Positions 10,440 through 22,560 of a stretch of 64,000 nucleotides of DNA are shown here, piece after piece (the stretch's first letter is position 1; each line of letters opens with the position of its first letter). Made by a program: the position numbers and the translations under genes. Source of the DNA: Toxonevra muliebris (Eukaryota; Arthropoda; Insecta; Diptera; Pallopteridae). Where the stretch lies: the NCBI GenBank assembly GCA_963691655.1, contig OY829330.1:4430793-4494792 (forward strand), given 5' to 3'. The notes below the pieces were generated by a model, which ran no database searches, was not told the origin of the DNA, and saw only the letters and a program-made list of their open reading frames with translations.

Positions 10440-11870
10440 AGGTTTTTGAATCATTAATGCATAAACAAATGTCTAAAAATCTTCATGAGATTTCTCTTTT
10501 ATCTGAAAGCCAATCGGGGTCCAGGCTCATTTTTCCAACTCATTTTTTCTTTCTCCCCGATAGCTCTCGAGAAATTCCCCTATTTTCGATCGAATTCCCC
10601 TCATCGATATAGTTTCATATTATAACACGCACTTTTCTTATCAACATTTAAAAAAAACCGAAAAATTACCTAAAATTGACCTCAGTGAGTGTTATTTTAA
10701 GGCGACCCTGAATTTTCTCGGTCCAAAACTTAACCAATTTTTACGGGACTGGTAGATTAATAGAAATGTACTTTCTGACTCCGGAACTCTTTTGGGACAT
10801 GGGAGATTACACCTCAAGGGAACCCACTCTTAAAATCGATCCGGCTCAAGCTTGCACAAAGTTTAATCCTATTGGGTAGTAGTATTGGGTATTGCCACAC
10901 CAAATTTGAACGAGATGTGGTGTTTCGAGTTACTAGACGTTCATTTTGATAGATAAACATGCCTCAGCCCAGTTTTGGATATCAAAGTTCTCAAAGGAGA
11001 AGACATGGGCTCTCTTTTGACTCAAAAAAAAATGGCAAAAACCTTGTGTTGAGTTATTAATCAGGAGGTGCTGGACTAAGGCATAACTTTCTGAACGGTC
11101 GAAAGCGAAGTCGACTGTTTTGACCTAACTGATACTCGGCGCTATAATCGTCTATATCTACGAAAGCACTCCGCGTCTCTCTCTGAAATTTTCACAAAAT
11201 ACTTTCGAAACATAACACTTTCAAATAGAACTCTTTTTTAAAAATCGATTTCTCCAAACCAATTAGTCGCAGGGCCCACTTAAGAAAAGGCGAAGATTTT
11301 AAGACACAAAATATGAAATTTTGCGTAAGTTAAACGTTTTTCATTACATAAAATTTTACAAAAAATATTCTACAGACTTTTATGACTAAAAGCTGAACGA
11401 CTCCAAATTCCCCGCAAAAAACAGCTCATTCCCCGATTCCCCGCACCCAGTAAAATTTCCCGCAAATCGGGGAATTCCCCGCAAGTTGGCATCGCTGGTC
11501 CAGGCCCAAACCTAGTTGCCTGACTGCGCTAATCGATGTGACGAAAGAAATACGAAATTATCTTGACTCTAACCAGTCTTATTGGATCACTCAAAAGCAT
11601 TCGATTCAGTGGACCACTCAATCTTTTACTCAAAACTATCTAGAACATTTCATTTTTCGACTTCAGCAAACTTGTCTCTTGACCTCTCACCTCAATGATA
11701 AAGTACAAGCTGCAAGTCTAAAAAATGTAACTTTCTAATTTTCTCTTGGTCTCTACTGGTGTGCCCCAAGGATCAATTCAAGAGCCTTTGCTTTTCTCTT
11801 TAAATATAAATGATCAATGATGTTCAAAGGGACTAACAAAAGTTCGCTTAGTTGGCTACAAGGAAAAGGT
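10440..11870 (+). pseudogene. Non-LTR reverse transcriptase fragment, split by an insertion
   Basis: The 5' part (10440-10526) reads VFESLMHKQM...LSESQSGSRPG, the RT region before the first catalytic motif. After the insertion at 10527-11496 the frame resumes with TALIDVT-type sequence, LDHSKAFDSVDHSI-type first-aspartate motif (about 11570-11620), LLTSHLND and VSTGVPQGSIQEPLLFSLNI near 11750-11800. The family copies RNA into DNA at the target. Several frameshifts, missing endonuclease and a missing YADD block show it is a dead internal fragment. It lacks the I/LOA features of the elements at 15-27 kb, so it is a different retroelement, possibly Jockey-superfamily. Confidence 0.75.
10527..11496. 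mobile_element. hAT-like insertion (970 bp) with 9-bp target duplication
   Basis: GGTCCAGGC occurs at 10518-10526 and 11497-11505, exactly bracketing this block and splitting an RT reading frame. The right end reads inward AGCGATGCCAACT and the left end has CCAACT at the same offset, a weak TIR. The last 100 bp contain repeated CCCCGC and GGGGAATTCCCC palindromes. No ORF is seen. An 8-bp duplication (hAT) or a 9-bp one (MULE) both fit. Confidence 0.7.
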
Positions 11871-11880
11871 AAAAAAAAAT

Positions 11881-12555
11881 TAATATCATAATTTTATCCT
11901 CCATCCTTTTTAAATATTTCAACTTACAATAATTGCTTTTAATTTCTATACATTTTTTCAGCCGGCAGTTCCACTTTAAAAACAGTCCTGAAAATCGGCT
12001 TTTTTAGGTTTGCAATTTCGATATTAAGGGAACCTTCTGGTCTAGCGCCCGCCCTTGAATTTGATGAGTTTTTAGGATTTTTTTAAATGAAATAATGAGC
12101 AATAGTATTTAAACTTTGTAGATATATTTTATTACTTTAACAAGTAAACTAAAATTGGTGTTACATGTGCCCTCTTTAAAAAAAAAACGGATCTTGCTGG
12201 TGGTACAGGTTTTGAATTTTCCACTCATCTCAAACAAAAACAAAAAAAGAGGTTACAATTAGTATGAATGTAGTTATCGCAGGAAATAAAATGAAAAAAA
12301 AAAATTGACAAAATGGCGCGTTGTTGAAATTTACTTTACGAAAACAGATCGTTTTTTCACTACTTTTTGTATGTAGAAAGTAAGAAGTATTCAACGTAGA
12401 AAGTTTTATCTAGTTCCTGCGATAAGCACTGGTTTTCTGAATAATATAGTAAAATTTGAGACAAATCGGTCGAGTAGTTTTTGTTTTTTGTGTCCCACCG
12501 TGCAGAAAAATATAGTTTCGAGATAAATAAGTTTAAACTTCAGTCGGCCCTTTTA
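11881..12555. other. AT-rich spacer
   Basis: Nothing recognisable in either strand apart from poly-A tracts. Confidence 0.45.
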
Positions 12556-12559
12556 CCTG

Positions 12560-13110
12560 CTTCTACGCTCACCTGCTAAATAGGCTGTAGAAGTCGAAAT
12601 ACTGAAAATATTGTTACGAAAATTTTACAGTATACTTTTGAAATATAAAAAAATAAAAAATAAATTTTGAAAAATCTTGACCAGAAGGTGGCCTTAACAG
12701 TATTAATTATTTCCTCATTATTGCCGAAGACATTTCCTCTCAATTTTTTTTTATTTTGGGAAACAATTAGCAGTGTGAGCTGGGACGTTATCGTGATGCA
12801 AAAAGTAGAGGTGCAGTTCATCTTTTCTCTGGTGGCTTGGGCCAAAGTTTTTAAAAAATTTGTGGTAAGATTTAGTTATACCATTAGCAGTTACAGTCTG
12901 TCCAGTTTTCAGTGGAAAAACAGCTATAATTTTTCTCTGGTGAAATAAATTGGCATCATTTCTTTTGCACTTGACTTCTGCTACTTGGGTTTAAAGGACT
13001 GATTAGGACCTTCAGGGCCTCCATACCATAAACAAAAGAAAGTATAGAGCTCAAAAAAGACAGATCCGACTTATTCAAAAGTTTTACAGTTTTATTTGGT
13101 TTGAGATGCT
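12560..13110 (-). pseudogene. Mariner-like transposase relic
   Basis: The minus strand shows an SRSQVQKK block near 12970, VFPLKTGQTVTANGITKSYH near 12900 and LHHDNVPAHTAN near 12790, which carries the second catalytic aspartate. Straight after it the sequence passes to KKLRGNVFGNNEEIINTVKA, a C-terminal block, so the part with the third aspartate has been deleted. The frame changes several times. The order and motifs are those of the mariner branch of the Tc1/mariner superfamily. No terminal repeats were found, so the element limits are unknown. Inactive. Confidence 0.65.
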
Positions 13111-13139
13111 TTACTTTACTAGATGTTTTGGTATACATA

Positions 13140-13506
13140 TATGTGAGACGTAAGCATGCCTCGAAAATTTGGCATAGCCAGGCAGTAAATACGTTATCTA
13201 CTTTTTGTATTTTGGCAAGAGTTATACCATCAGGTTCAGAGAACTTGAAAGTCTGTTTTGCGTATCGTATCTGAAGTAATTATTTCCGGTGGGACACGTT
13301 TAGCGCTGATATTCCCAGCAAGAACTAGATTTGCGTCCGCATTCTCTGTAAGTACATGCATTTCGGTCATTTAGTTGCACTGAAAAGTCTTCAACAATCC
13401 TTCTTTCTAGAGGCAATGCTTGAAGACCACCATAGTGGTTACGGCCTGCCTCTGGAAGTTGTGGATGAACACGATATCTTGATCGCTGTTTTGCATGTGG
13501 ATGCAA
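13140..13506 (-). pseudogene. Unrecognised coding-like relic
   Basis: This block is less AT-rich than its surroundings and holds a 68-codon minus-strand ORF (13300-13506) starting MHPHAKQRSRYRVHPQLPEA. I do not recognise the family. Another minus frame continues towards the mariner relic, so it could be part of a neighbouring degraded element. No start context or regulatory signal is visible. Confidence 0.3.
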
Positions 13507-14240
13507 CTGTCTCTACCGCTTTATCTAAATGTTGAGTACAGTAGCTCCGCCTACATCCTCAACAAATGGTCTGTGGAGCAAACATTGTTCACATAAATAT
13601 AATCTATAGTAAATCGGTATTTTAAGTTTTGCTAAACATAAAAATATTGGTTTTGGTCACCATCTATGGAAGCAACAGCAATTTACCTAGTGGAATTAGT
13701 ACAAGTATGATTGATGTCATATGCTGACTCTTACTTGATTTAACCGTATTATGCTGGTTATGACCGCTCTGATTTCTTTATCTATGAAAACTTATGTGCG
13801 TAACTAAATGTCACACAATAAAAGATTGCTGCTTTACTTAACGATTTCTTTCATTTTCTTGATGTAACCAGACTTCATTACCTTACCCCTGTTTTTAACA
13901 TCGATAACTATGTACATACGTCATCATCTCCACCTAAGTATGTTTTAATATCGTTATCATCATCACAAACGCTATTACTTTTACTGTTGGTGATGTTGGT
14001 GTATTTTGCAATCATAATAATACTTGAACTGATCGTGAATTATTAATGACGTTGTTTCATGTATGTAGGTACGTCATATATGTCACAGTTGAAATGATAA
14101 ATAATTATTAATCTATTTTTCATACTTTGTTGACAAGCCGCCGAATCTAAAAAGAAATTTCAAACGGTTCTTTTGTCTTATGTAGCAATCAGGGAATACA
14201 AAATTTAAAGAAAAATATGATTGTGTGTGTTTCTAAGGCT
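13507..14240. other. AT-rich spacer
   Basis: Contains some ATC/ATG trinucleotide repetition around 13920-13990 but no recognisable gene or element. Confidence 0.45.
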
Positions 14241-14241
14241 G

Positions 14242-14505
14242 TGGTTATATTGGTAGTATGCTCGGCAACACCACTCACTCTCACACAGAACACGGTATGC
14301 TCGGTGTATTGTACACCGAGCACGCCGGGTATTCAGGGTGGCAATGAGGAATATTACAAAACAGTATCATTACATACAAAATAGTATTAAGCAAACGAGT
14401 ATATTTTGACAAAAAGCTACTCTGTAACGAGCTGAATGTAACCACTTCGACCGAGCACTGGAGAAAATGTTTTGTGTTCGTCAAACACCGAGCACCAATA
14501 TAACC
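14242..14505. mobile_element. 264-bp inverted-repeat element with central hairpin
   Basis: The left end GGTTATATTGGT followed by GCTCGG is inverted at the right end (ACCGAGCACCAATATAACC). Inside, TGCTCGGTGTA and TACACCGAGCA form a perfect hairpin (14298-14322, 3-nt loop). A chance 136-codon ORF on the minus strand overlaps it and is not called. Confidence 0.65.
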
Positions 14506-15400
14506 TCTAGCGTCAAAAATATGTAAAGAAGAACAAAACAAAAGCAATTGGATTTGGTTTTTGTTTTTACAATTCATATTTATGTTAAAATTATTTACTT
14601 CGTTTAACTGTGCAGTATCATCAAAAGAATCAAGAAACAAAGCAAAACTCGAAAAAAATACATATGTTTTCGTACTAAAACTTGGCAGCACTTAACTCTT
14701 TTTGAAAAAATATGGTAATGTTTCCCCTCTCACAAGAGAGAAAACATTATGAAGTTGAGAGAATTTTAATAGAATCTAATGTAGCGTCATTGAGGCGGCA
14801 GCCAGCCTCTGAATTTTTTCTCATAAAAGTTCATAAAATTCTGTGTTTGTTGTTGAAGCTGAGGTCGGCGGTTACCCGCTGTCAAAATTAAAATGCAAAT
14901 CTAGGATGAAATGGCTCAGAAATGGGACGGCGGTGTTTTTACCGCCGACGGCAGCTGTTCATGCACCGTTGTCCGCTTTACCGTCGTACGACAAAATTGT
15001 GTTTTAAGCTAGATATGCCGAAAACTCAAAAATATAATAAAAATCGACGCATTGATGAGATTTTGACAGTTTCCTTCTTAACTTTTTATCGCTATTTTTT
15101 TAACAAACTTACATTCCCAACAAACACAAAAAAAAATTCTCTAACCTTTGAGAAATTCGTAATTTTCAAGTTGAGAATGAGTTGAGATATATTTCAGAAA
15201 ATATTTACATATTTTATTATTGCAACACTGCTATTGTGATTGTGAATAACATGTTTTTCGACAAAAGTGAAGTGAAAAAGGGAAGAAAATGAAGTGAAAA
15301 TAATTTTTGCGAAAAACTTTAATTTTAAAAGTAAAAAATTAAAAAGTGAAATAAGGCAGGAAGTGGACTTTTTGTCGGAGCGCTCAAAGCTGCCGAAACT
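14506..15400. other. Spacer, GC-richer between 14770 and 15000
   Basis: The first 30 bases (CCTCTAGCGTCAAAAATATG) recur at ~45673 beside the hammerhead repeat. 14770-15000 contains CGGCGG-type words but no protein match. Confidence 0.35.
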
Positions 15401-17110
15401 TTGATGCTAGAGCCTTCCACTTCAACTGCCAACCTAAATTGTTTCATCGCAGCGTAGCTAGTGGGTTGCCAGGACAGTGGCGAATGAAGATGCGATTAGG
15501 TTTGCTATTGCTTCTTTTGACAGCTTCAAATCGCCGGGTCCGGATGGTATACTCCCAGTTGCTTTGAAAGAGGGTATGGTGCAATTGCTACCGGTTTTGA
15601 AGAAGATCTTCATCTCCAGCTTGGCTCTCGCTCACATACCTCAACAATGGAGGTTGGTAAAAGTTGTTTTTTGGAAAGGACAACTATACAAATTACAAAA
15701 GCATTGGATCCGGTTCTTGTTAACTGGATTCGCTCAATGCTGTCACACAGACTTTTGATGGTTCAAGCTGATTGTGGTCAATCTGTGACTTTCGGCGTGA
15801 ATAGAGGAAGCCCAAAGGGGGCGTACTCTCTCCACTGCTTTGGTGCCTGCTGGTTGACTCTCAGCTTGTTTCCCTAAATGAGTCGGGTATCTACACACAG
15901 GCCTATGCCGAAGACGTTGCCTGCTTAATCACGGGCTATCGGTTAACCGTCTTAAAGCTGGTGTTATCCTTTTCATCAGGAGAAGGAAAATTGATGGTCA
16001 CGTTTCACCAATACTAAGAGGAATCACTATTCAGCTATCCCAAGAAGTGAAATATCTAGGAGTCATTCTAGATACCAAAATTCTTTGGCGTTCTCATGTT
16101 GACCTAAAGGTATCCAAGGCATTGGCAGCTTTTTGTCAATGTAAGGCTATTTTTGGCAAAACATGGGGCTTATCACCTTATAAAGTCTTATGGCTTTATA
16201 AGGCTATGATTCGACCCATCATCACCTATGCATCCATAGTCTGGTGGAGCAGCCTTAATGTTGACAGCGTTAGGGTAGCTCTTGCCAGACTTCAAAGGAC
16301 TGTGGCCATTTTTTGTACGGGAGCTTTTCCTACAACACCTGGCCTATCCTTGCATTGCTCAACTTACCACCTCCTCATATTTTTGCTAAAGGAGAGGCTG
16401 TCAAAGCCATATGTAGGCTTAAACGCGATGGGTATTGGTATGACACTTGCTGGGATATTGGTGACATTGTTGAAGGTACTGATATGGACCTAACAGTTCT
16501 ATCAATGCCAACAATTCCAGTTTTAAAGCAGTGCTATACAATAAAAATTCCAGAGGCCCAAACTTGGCTTTTGCCAGGACCTGGGCCGGGAGTTGATTGT
16601 AAGCGTATTTTCACTGATGGCTGCAGAACAGAATTCGGTTCGGGTTCTAAGGTCTTTATTGAAAATGATGGAGTGCACCTTTACTTCTCCCTTGGGTTGT
16701 ATACTTCTGTTTTTCAAGCAGAAATTTTTGCAATCATTAAAGCAATGGACCATGTTATTGATAATGGTTGGAGAGAAACGAGTATTTGTGTATTTAGTGA
16801 CAGTCAAGCTGCGCTTAAATCCTTGCTTAATCCTCTAACTACGTCTAAACTGGTTATGCATTGTAAATCCAGGCTTGATTGTGTTGGAAAACAGAATAGT
16901 CTGCTGTTGATATAGGTTCCTGGACACTCAGGAATTTCAGGAAATTAATATGTTGACTTAGTGGCCAGAAAGGGTTCGGAAACTGGTTTCCTGGGCCCAG
17001 AACCTGTACTCTCTTTGTCGTCTACAGCCATCATGACCTCTCTAACACCGCAGGATCTGCTAAGATTTATTAATAAATCTGGTAGATTTAAAGAATAGCA
17101 AAAGGGAACA
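15400..17110 (+). pseudogene. I/LOA-type non-LTR retrotransposon copy 1 (RT and RNase H)
   Basis: The RT opens at about 15477 with SFDSFKSPGPDGILP. A deletion removes the middle fingers, then VNWIRSMLSHRLLMVQADCG and NRGSPKG follow. The catalytic box at 15901-15915 reads AYAEDVA, so the second aspartate of YADD is glutamate. The thumb (EVKYLGVILDTKILW) spans 16047-16300. RNase H follows with FTDGCRTEFGSG (about 16608), QAEIFAI, FSDSQAALKSL and VPGHSGISG (about 16918), an order that keeps the D-E-D-H set, although stops precede the histidine motif. ORF1 and the endonuclease are absent (5' truncated). At least three frame changes. RNase H places it with I/LOA-like clades. Confidence 0.85.
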
Positions 17111-17737
17111 CAGGATATAGTACAATGGACGTAAAACTGGTCTGAGTGCTGTATTCTTGAATACTTCTTTTGTCTGTTCCAACAAAAAAAAAAAAATTGT
17201 TTACTCTCAAGTGACTGAATTTGTTATTTTTTTAAAAGTTTTAATTTTACTATGTATAATTGAAGTGTTAAAGCAAAATACCATATGTGATATGAAATTG
17301 TTAAAATTTTAACTTGCTTTTGAAGTTGAAAAGCGAAGAAATAAAAAAAGTCATTTAAAATTTCCTTTTATTTTTTGTGTTTCAATTAAATAGAAATAAA
17401 TATGGCAATACAGTAAATTTCCTTTGGGATCAATTGGAGAATTACGTTAGAATTCAAGTTTTTTATTTATTTATTTTTATTTATTTGGTATCACAAATTA
17501 GTACAATAAGAAACTAGTCTTTTGCTGCACAACAATAGCAAGCAGTACAAACAAGTGGAAGAACTTAAAAATAAATTAAAATTTAACATTAAAATTAAAG
17601 TTAAAAATCACAAAGTCGAGAACTATAATTTTCTCAAGTTGATAACCATACAAAAAAAATGCCCTTTTTGTTGAGAATGCTATAGTACACCAATGGAGAT
17701 GCTATTGAGAATTAACGTTGGAGATTTGAGAAAGGTA
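17111..17737. other. AT-rich spacer with TTTA repeats
   Basis: A poly-A run at ~17183-17197 may be the retroelement tail, and (TTTA)n occurs at 17461-17490. No gene seen. Confidence 0.4.
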
Positions 17738-17771
17738 TTTGAGATCAACTTCACCTCAAGTTGATCTCAAA
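17738..17771. repeat. Perfect 14-bp inverted repeat (hairpin)
   Basis: TTTGAGATCAACTT and AAGTTGATCTCAAA surround a 6-nt loop (CACCTC). It is not followed by a T run in a coding context, so a terminator role is not implied. Confidence 0.8.
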
Positions 17772-17915
17772 CCTAAATGATTGTTGGGTTATTTGGAAAT
17801 TACAGTTTTTTGTAATATCAAAAACATTTAAAACACATAAATAATATATTTGGGTTTTTTGCATGGAGGTATTTCTTGCGGCTTTTTTGGATGAGCTAAT
17901 TTTTAACATCGTTGT

Positions 17916-18510
17916 CAGTGTTGCCAAAATGACGATTTGAACGTCATTTTGACGATTTTTGACCCAATGCATTTTTTTAAAGCACTAAGTCACCAAAGTG
18001 ACTTAATGCTTTGACGATTTTTGTTAAAAAATTACGATTTTTTAATTAAAAAACAAACAACATAAGAACTTTTTTGTTTTAAAATTTCTTCTGCCATTTT
18101 TATAAATACATGCGTGTGATACAATAAAGTATTTTGTGTGAGTTGCATTATTTTCGTACTTGGTACATCTTTGTTTTTTAAATATCCTCAACAATTAGAT
18201 ATTGAATTTAGGGAGCAACGACATATGAATGAAAGCTGAAGATTTTTGGAAAGCAATTTTCAACATAAAACTTGGTGATTCATCAAAAGCATTTCTAATA
18301 TTTTCAAAATTTTGTTTTAAAATTGATGTGTCTACCCGACTTTTCTGCAAACGTCGAAAGAATATTTTAAAAAGTCAATTATTTAAAACTAAATACAGAA
18401 ATCATTGATACAATAAGACTCTTGAAGAGATATTATTTGCACAAGGTTATTTTGCAACAAATGAATGTTTATGCTACAGCCTTAGTCCAAAACAAAATGA
18501 TGAAAAAATT
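17916..18510 (+). pseudogene. hAT element relic: 5' terminus and dimerisation-domain fragment
   Basis: CAGTGTTGCCAAAATGACGA at 17916 is a typical hAT-like terminus, followed by an internal inverted repeat AAGTCAC-CAAA-GTGACTT at about 17985-18005. From about 18220 the plus strand holds C-terminal transposase remnants: LPDFSANVERIF in one frame and TKYRNH, TLEEILFAQG in another, resembling the hAT dimerisation domain (LPHS..VERIFS...K). Stops and frameshifts interrupt it and the catalytic core is missing. The right terminus is not visible; the next retroelement starts at about 18550. Confidence 0.6.
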
Positions 18511-18553
18511 TCAATTCATTTTATATTCATAAGGATCTCATTGTACCAAGGTT

Positions 18554-20480
18554 ATGGGATATTTTCGCACTTGTCTAGCGACTGGATATGTCCCAAGGAG
18601 AGAGGCCAAAGTGGTCTTCCTTCCAAAACCAGGGAGAAAGGACTATATAGAGGCAAGGTCCTTTAGACCAATCAGTTTTACCTCTTTCCTTCTGAAAACG
18701 AAGGAGCGGGTAATGGTGGATAGTCTTGAGAGTACCTCGTTACTGTATAAGCTGCTGAGTAGATGCCAGCACGTTTATAGGGCTGGCAAATATACGGAGA
18801 CTGCCCTGCACGAATTAGTTAGTGTAGTGGAAAAGGAGCTATTTTGTGGAGGCATCGCAATGGCCACTTTCATAGACGTTGAAGGTGCTTTCGATAAAAG
18901 TAGCTTTGGTAGGCTACATCGAGCTCTGACCAAGCGTGGTGTCAATCCAATTATAACAACTTGGGTGGACAGCATGCTCAGGCAGAGGGCGGTTAATATG
19001 CAGCATGGTAGAGACAAAACTAGGGGTAGAGTTAGCAGGGGCTGTGCACAGGGAGGAGTGCTTCCACCCACCTTGTGGAGCATAACTCTAGACTCTTCTA
19101 GTAAGACTGAACCGGTCAGGTAAACTAACTTGGAACGATCATGTTAAGGACAAGATTCAGAAGGCTAAGAGGGTTTTGTTTCAGTGCAGACGAGTTTGTG
19201 GTCTCAAATGGGGTACATCTTTGGAGGCCTCAAAATGGGTCTACACTATGATGGTTAGATCTATCATTACGTATGCCTCGGTGATCTGGTGGCCGAAAGT
19301 CAACGAGATAACCATTAAAAGGATACTGGATAGGGTCCAACGGTTGGCGTGTATTGGCATAACTGGTGCAATGCGCACCATATATACGAGCGCGATGGAG
19401 GTGCGGATATGCTTGCTGCCACTGGATTTAGCAATAAAGAAAATGGCAGCAACTACAGCCCTTAAGATGCTGAAGAATGCCACATTGCATAATTCCACGC
19501 CACTGCTTGGACACATGCGAATCCTGGATATCTTATACAAAGATATTCAGGAGACGCGTATACCTATGGACGGCATGTAAAAAGTCAAAATAAATGAGAA
19601 ACGTTATAGGGCTCGGATAGCGGATGGAACCGTCAACGTGGAAGTTGAGGATAGCGATATCAGCATTTTCACTGATGGTCCTCTGCTGCAAGGTGGAGCT
19701 GGGGCAGGTATTTTTCCAGATGAGTCAAATTTCTCCTGTGTTCTACGGTTGGGAAAATATGTGTCCGTCCATCAGGCAGAGATGCTGGGTTTGGTGCATG
19801 CACTGGACCACCTTATTGAGAATCAGGTCAATGGCAAGATAATTATCATTGCCCTTGACAATCAGTCGGTGATTAAGTGCATGCAGCGGACAGATATAAC
19901 CTCTAGGTTGACCTTGGAATGTGTCTAAAAACTCAACGAGTGCGCTCGTGCAAACGAGCTTACTTTGATGTGGGTGAGGGGACATTCAGGCATAGCGCAA
20001 AATTAAACTGCTGATCTTTTGGCTAAAAAGAGCTCAGCATCGCTCAGCATTCATCGCCATTGGTGATGGATTGGCGGAAGGCCTGATAAGACAGTGGATA
20101 AAATCTGAACATTATAAAAGATGGAAAGAGGCTAGCCCGAAAGACTTTGAGCTGGCTAACAGCGCTGACCACGGGTCACGGTCCCTTCAGGTATCACCTC
20201 AAGAAGATGAAACTTGTTGAGGATGAAAACGGTGGCACACTTACTGTGCCAATGCCCAGCATTGGCGAGCAGAAGGTTGGCAATCTTGGGTCATCGATAC
20301 TTTGATGAATCTGAGATTGGCCACCTGGCCTATAAGGATATGCTCGCGTTGACGCAGGATGCCAATACTCGGAGCATGCTCGTTTACGAGTGGTAAGAGT
20401 AGAGGCATCAGGCGGTAGGGGACGAAAAGGGACCCAACTGGGTCTGATTCAGCTAATCCCCGAACTAATAATAATAATAT
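18554..20480 (+). pseudogene. I/LOA-type non-LTR retrotransposon copy 2 (RT and RNase H)
   Basis: The longest frame (18554-19123) reads GYVPRREAKVVFLPKPGRKD, FRPISFTSFLLKT, AGKYTETALHEL and FIDVEGAFDKSS (first catalytic aspartate, about 18870), then GCAQGGVLPPTLWSI. The block that should carry YADD is deleted. A thumb domain (19176-19580) leads to RNase H: FTDGPLLQGGAGAG (about 19668), HQAEMLGL, ALDNQSV and VRGHSGIAQN (about 19970). A C-terminal HLLCQCPALASRRLAILGH zinc-knuckle-like motif is near 20230. The copy ends in a (TAA)n tail at 20466-20479, typical of I-like elements. ORF1 and endonuclease are missing. Confidence 0.87.
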
Positions 20481-20780
20481 ATTCTTAATAATAAAAACTA
20501 ATATGTTAAAATAATACGGATTTTATAAAAAAAAACTATAAATAAATAAACATATTTAAGGGGGTCGAAAAGACAGAAATTTTTTTTTGTTTAAATGTTT
20601 TTTTTTTTTAATTCACAGTCGATTGAAAGTGCTTAAACTTTCAAACTCATTATTTTTAAAACCATGTTTTTGAAACTGGCGTGCACCAAAACTCAAAAAA
20701 TTCGTTATTTTTTTTTACAATTTTTAGGATTTTTTAAGTGCATTTTCTGGTAATACTGATCGTTGCTAACATGGCAGAGT
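20481..20780. other. AT-rich spacer
   Basis: Poly-T and poly-A tracts only. Confidence 0.45.
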
Positions 20781-21005
20781 TATACCAGGTGGCAGTGTGA
20801 CCAGGTAGGATGATTTATCGCCAATTAGGCGATAGTTTTGTAAAATTAAAAAAAGGACTATGGGCCTTTTTGGACTCTTATTCAAATTACTGTGGTGCTT
20901 TTAGGCGTTGCTTAAAATTATCTCTAGTTTAATTTTTTGTATGAAATTATTTACTAAATTTTTTGTATGTTTATTTCTGGAACATCCCTTTAAGTGCTTT
21001 ATATA
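20781..21005. repeat. Terminus of the CAGTGTGACCAGGT (hAT-like) family
   Basis: CAGTGTGACCAGGT at 20781 and the GGCGAT block after it match the right end of the element at 29559-32480. Positions 20860-21005 are an inverted match (about 80% by eye) to 31225-31365, sharing AGTAAATAA, CTAGAGATAATTTTA and GATGTTCCAGAAAT. It is a truncated copy. Confidence 0.7.
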
Positions 21006-21439
21006 TCCAACTCTATGAGTGAACACACACTTTTTTATATTGATAATAATATGCAACCCTGTTTATTCAAAAAAAAAAAACATCGCCCATGCACTATGGT
21101 CCAAAAACCGATTTTTTGGCATAACGTCAAGTTTTTTATGGTTTTATATTTTAAAACTGAATCGATTTTATGAAACCCAAGATAGACAAAAAATATATTG
21201 GATTGAATTTTATGGACAACACTTTATTTTTGGCTCACAATCAAAGTCAGCTAATTGAGTAGCAAGTTGACTTGACAAAAATTTGGGAAAAACATTGACT
21301 GCCTTTAAGCGTAAATATAGACATAAAGTTTAAATATGGAAAACATTGGTTAAGGTGGTTAATATTACTTTTTTCATAATTGTGTGTTGTTGTCCAATTA
21401 TGCAATGTTTTGTTCATGTGTAATTTTATATTTAACCTA
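21006..21439. other. AT-rich spacer
   Basis: Nothing recognised. Confidence 0.45.
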
Positions 21440-22560
21440 ACAACTGTGTTTGTGTTTTATGGAATATTACTTTTGTTGTGATGTTTTCTTGTCTTTTTGG
21501 CAGAACCTGCAAGTGTTATCCTGAATTCTTCATGTGCTCTCCCAGTTTACAGCGTGCTGAGAGAATGCCCATGACTATTCTAAGTTGGTCCTTCCTTAGC
21601 TTTAGACAAAGGGTCGCTCTTTTGGGGTCGAAGTTCCCAATAAGTAGCTTTGATTGCCTAAGCTTTGGGAGGAGTAGGATGACCTACTGCTCCATTCCTC
21701 GTCTTTTAGAATGCTTTTTATGGTTTGGAGTCCTAGGCCTACCATGGGTTCAGGGCCAATGCATATCTTGGCCGCTGCTTTCCTTGCCAGGCTGTCGGCT
21801 ATCTTATTACCATATATTCCTGTGTGTCCAGGTAACCAGAATAAGGTAATCTTATTTGTTTTGCCTAGCTTATTCAGGAGCTCCAGACATTTCCATACTT
21901 ATTTGTGGCTTTGCTGGTTATATTGTCTGCATGTTTTTTCCAGAGAAGTTTAGAGTCTAGTGTTATTCCTAGATATTTGACTTCCTGTGTAACAACGATT
22001 ACCGCTTCATTCAGCTTAATGGGCTTCATGAGCGGAAGTTTCCTTTTCCGAATGACTGGCACTAGGATGGACTTGGATGGATTTATGTTTAAACCCACTA
22101 ATTTGCACCACCCCTGCGTGAGGTTCAACCTCCTTTGAGATATGTCGTAGAGCACATCCTCATATTTCTCTTTAGCCGTAATGACAAAGTCATCGGCATA
22201 GCCTTGGCAGGTTATGCCATTGTCTGTTAGCATAGAGAGGAGTTCGTCAACCACTAGACTCCACAATAGTGGTGATATAACCCCTCCTTGTGGACACCCT
22301 TTAGTTGTTTGGAGTCTTATTGTGGATGATCGCACTTTGGTCTCCGCTGTCCTCGCCCTTGGCATTGCGCTAATCCAGCGGGACAACGTTGGTTCAACCC
22401 TTTATAGCCTCATGGGAGGTATTATCGAAAGCTCCTTCGATGTCCAGGAAAACGCATACTGCTGTTTCTTTGTTTTCAAGAGCGCCCTGGATATAATTAG
22501 TCAACTGATATAGGGCAGTCTCCGTGGATCTGCCTGTTCTGTATGCAGGTTGACATGCCC
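21440..22560 (-). pseudogene. I/LOA-type retrotransposon copy 3, 3' part (RT, thumb, RNase H end)
   Basis: This is the downstream half of the minus-strand element that begins near 26.9 kb. PAYRTGRSTETALYQL and FLDIEGAFDNTSHEAI (first catalytic aspartate) lie at 22560-22400. GCPQGGVISPLLWSLVVDEL and an intact GYADDFVI box follow at 22300-22190, then the thumb (EVKYLGITLDSKLLWKKH). At about 21880 the frame jumps to LPGHTGIYGNKIADSLARKA, the RNase H histidine end, so the D-E-D part of RNase H is deleted. A CRFC zinc-knuckle relic occurs near 21505. Frameshifts are present. The intact YADD sets this copy apart from copies 1 and 2. Confidence 0.87.

Noticed and set aside
14281..14691. 136-codon minus-strand ORF
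   Set aside because: Covers the hairpin and right arm of an inverted-repeat element; no protein motif.
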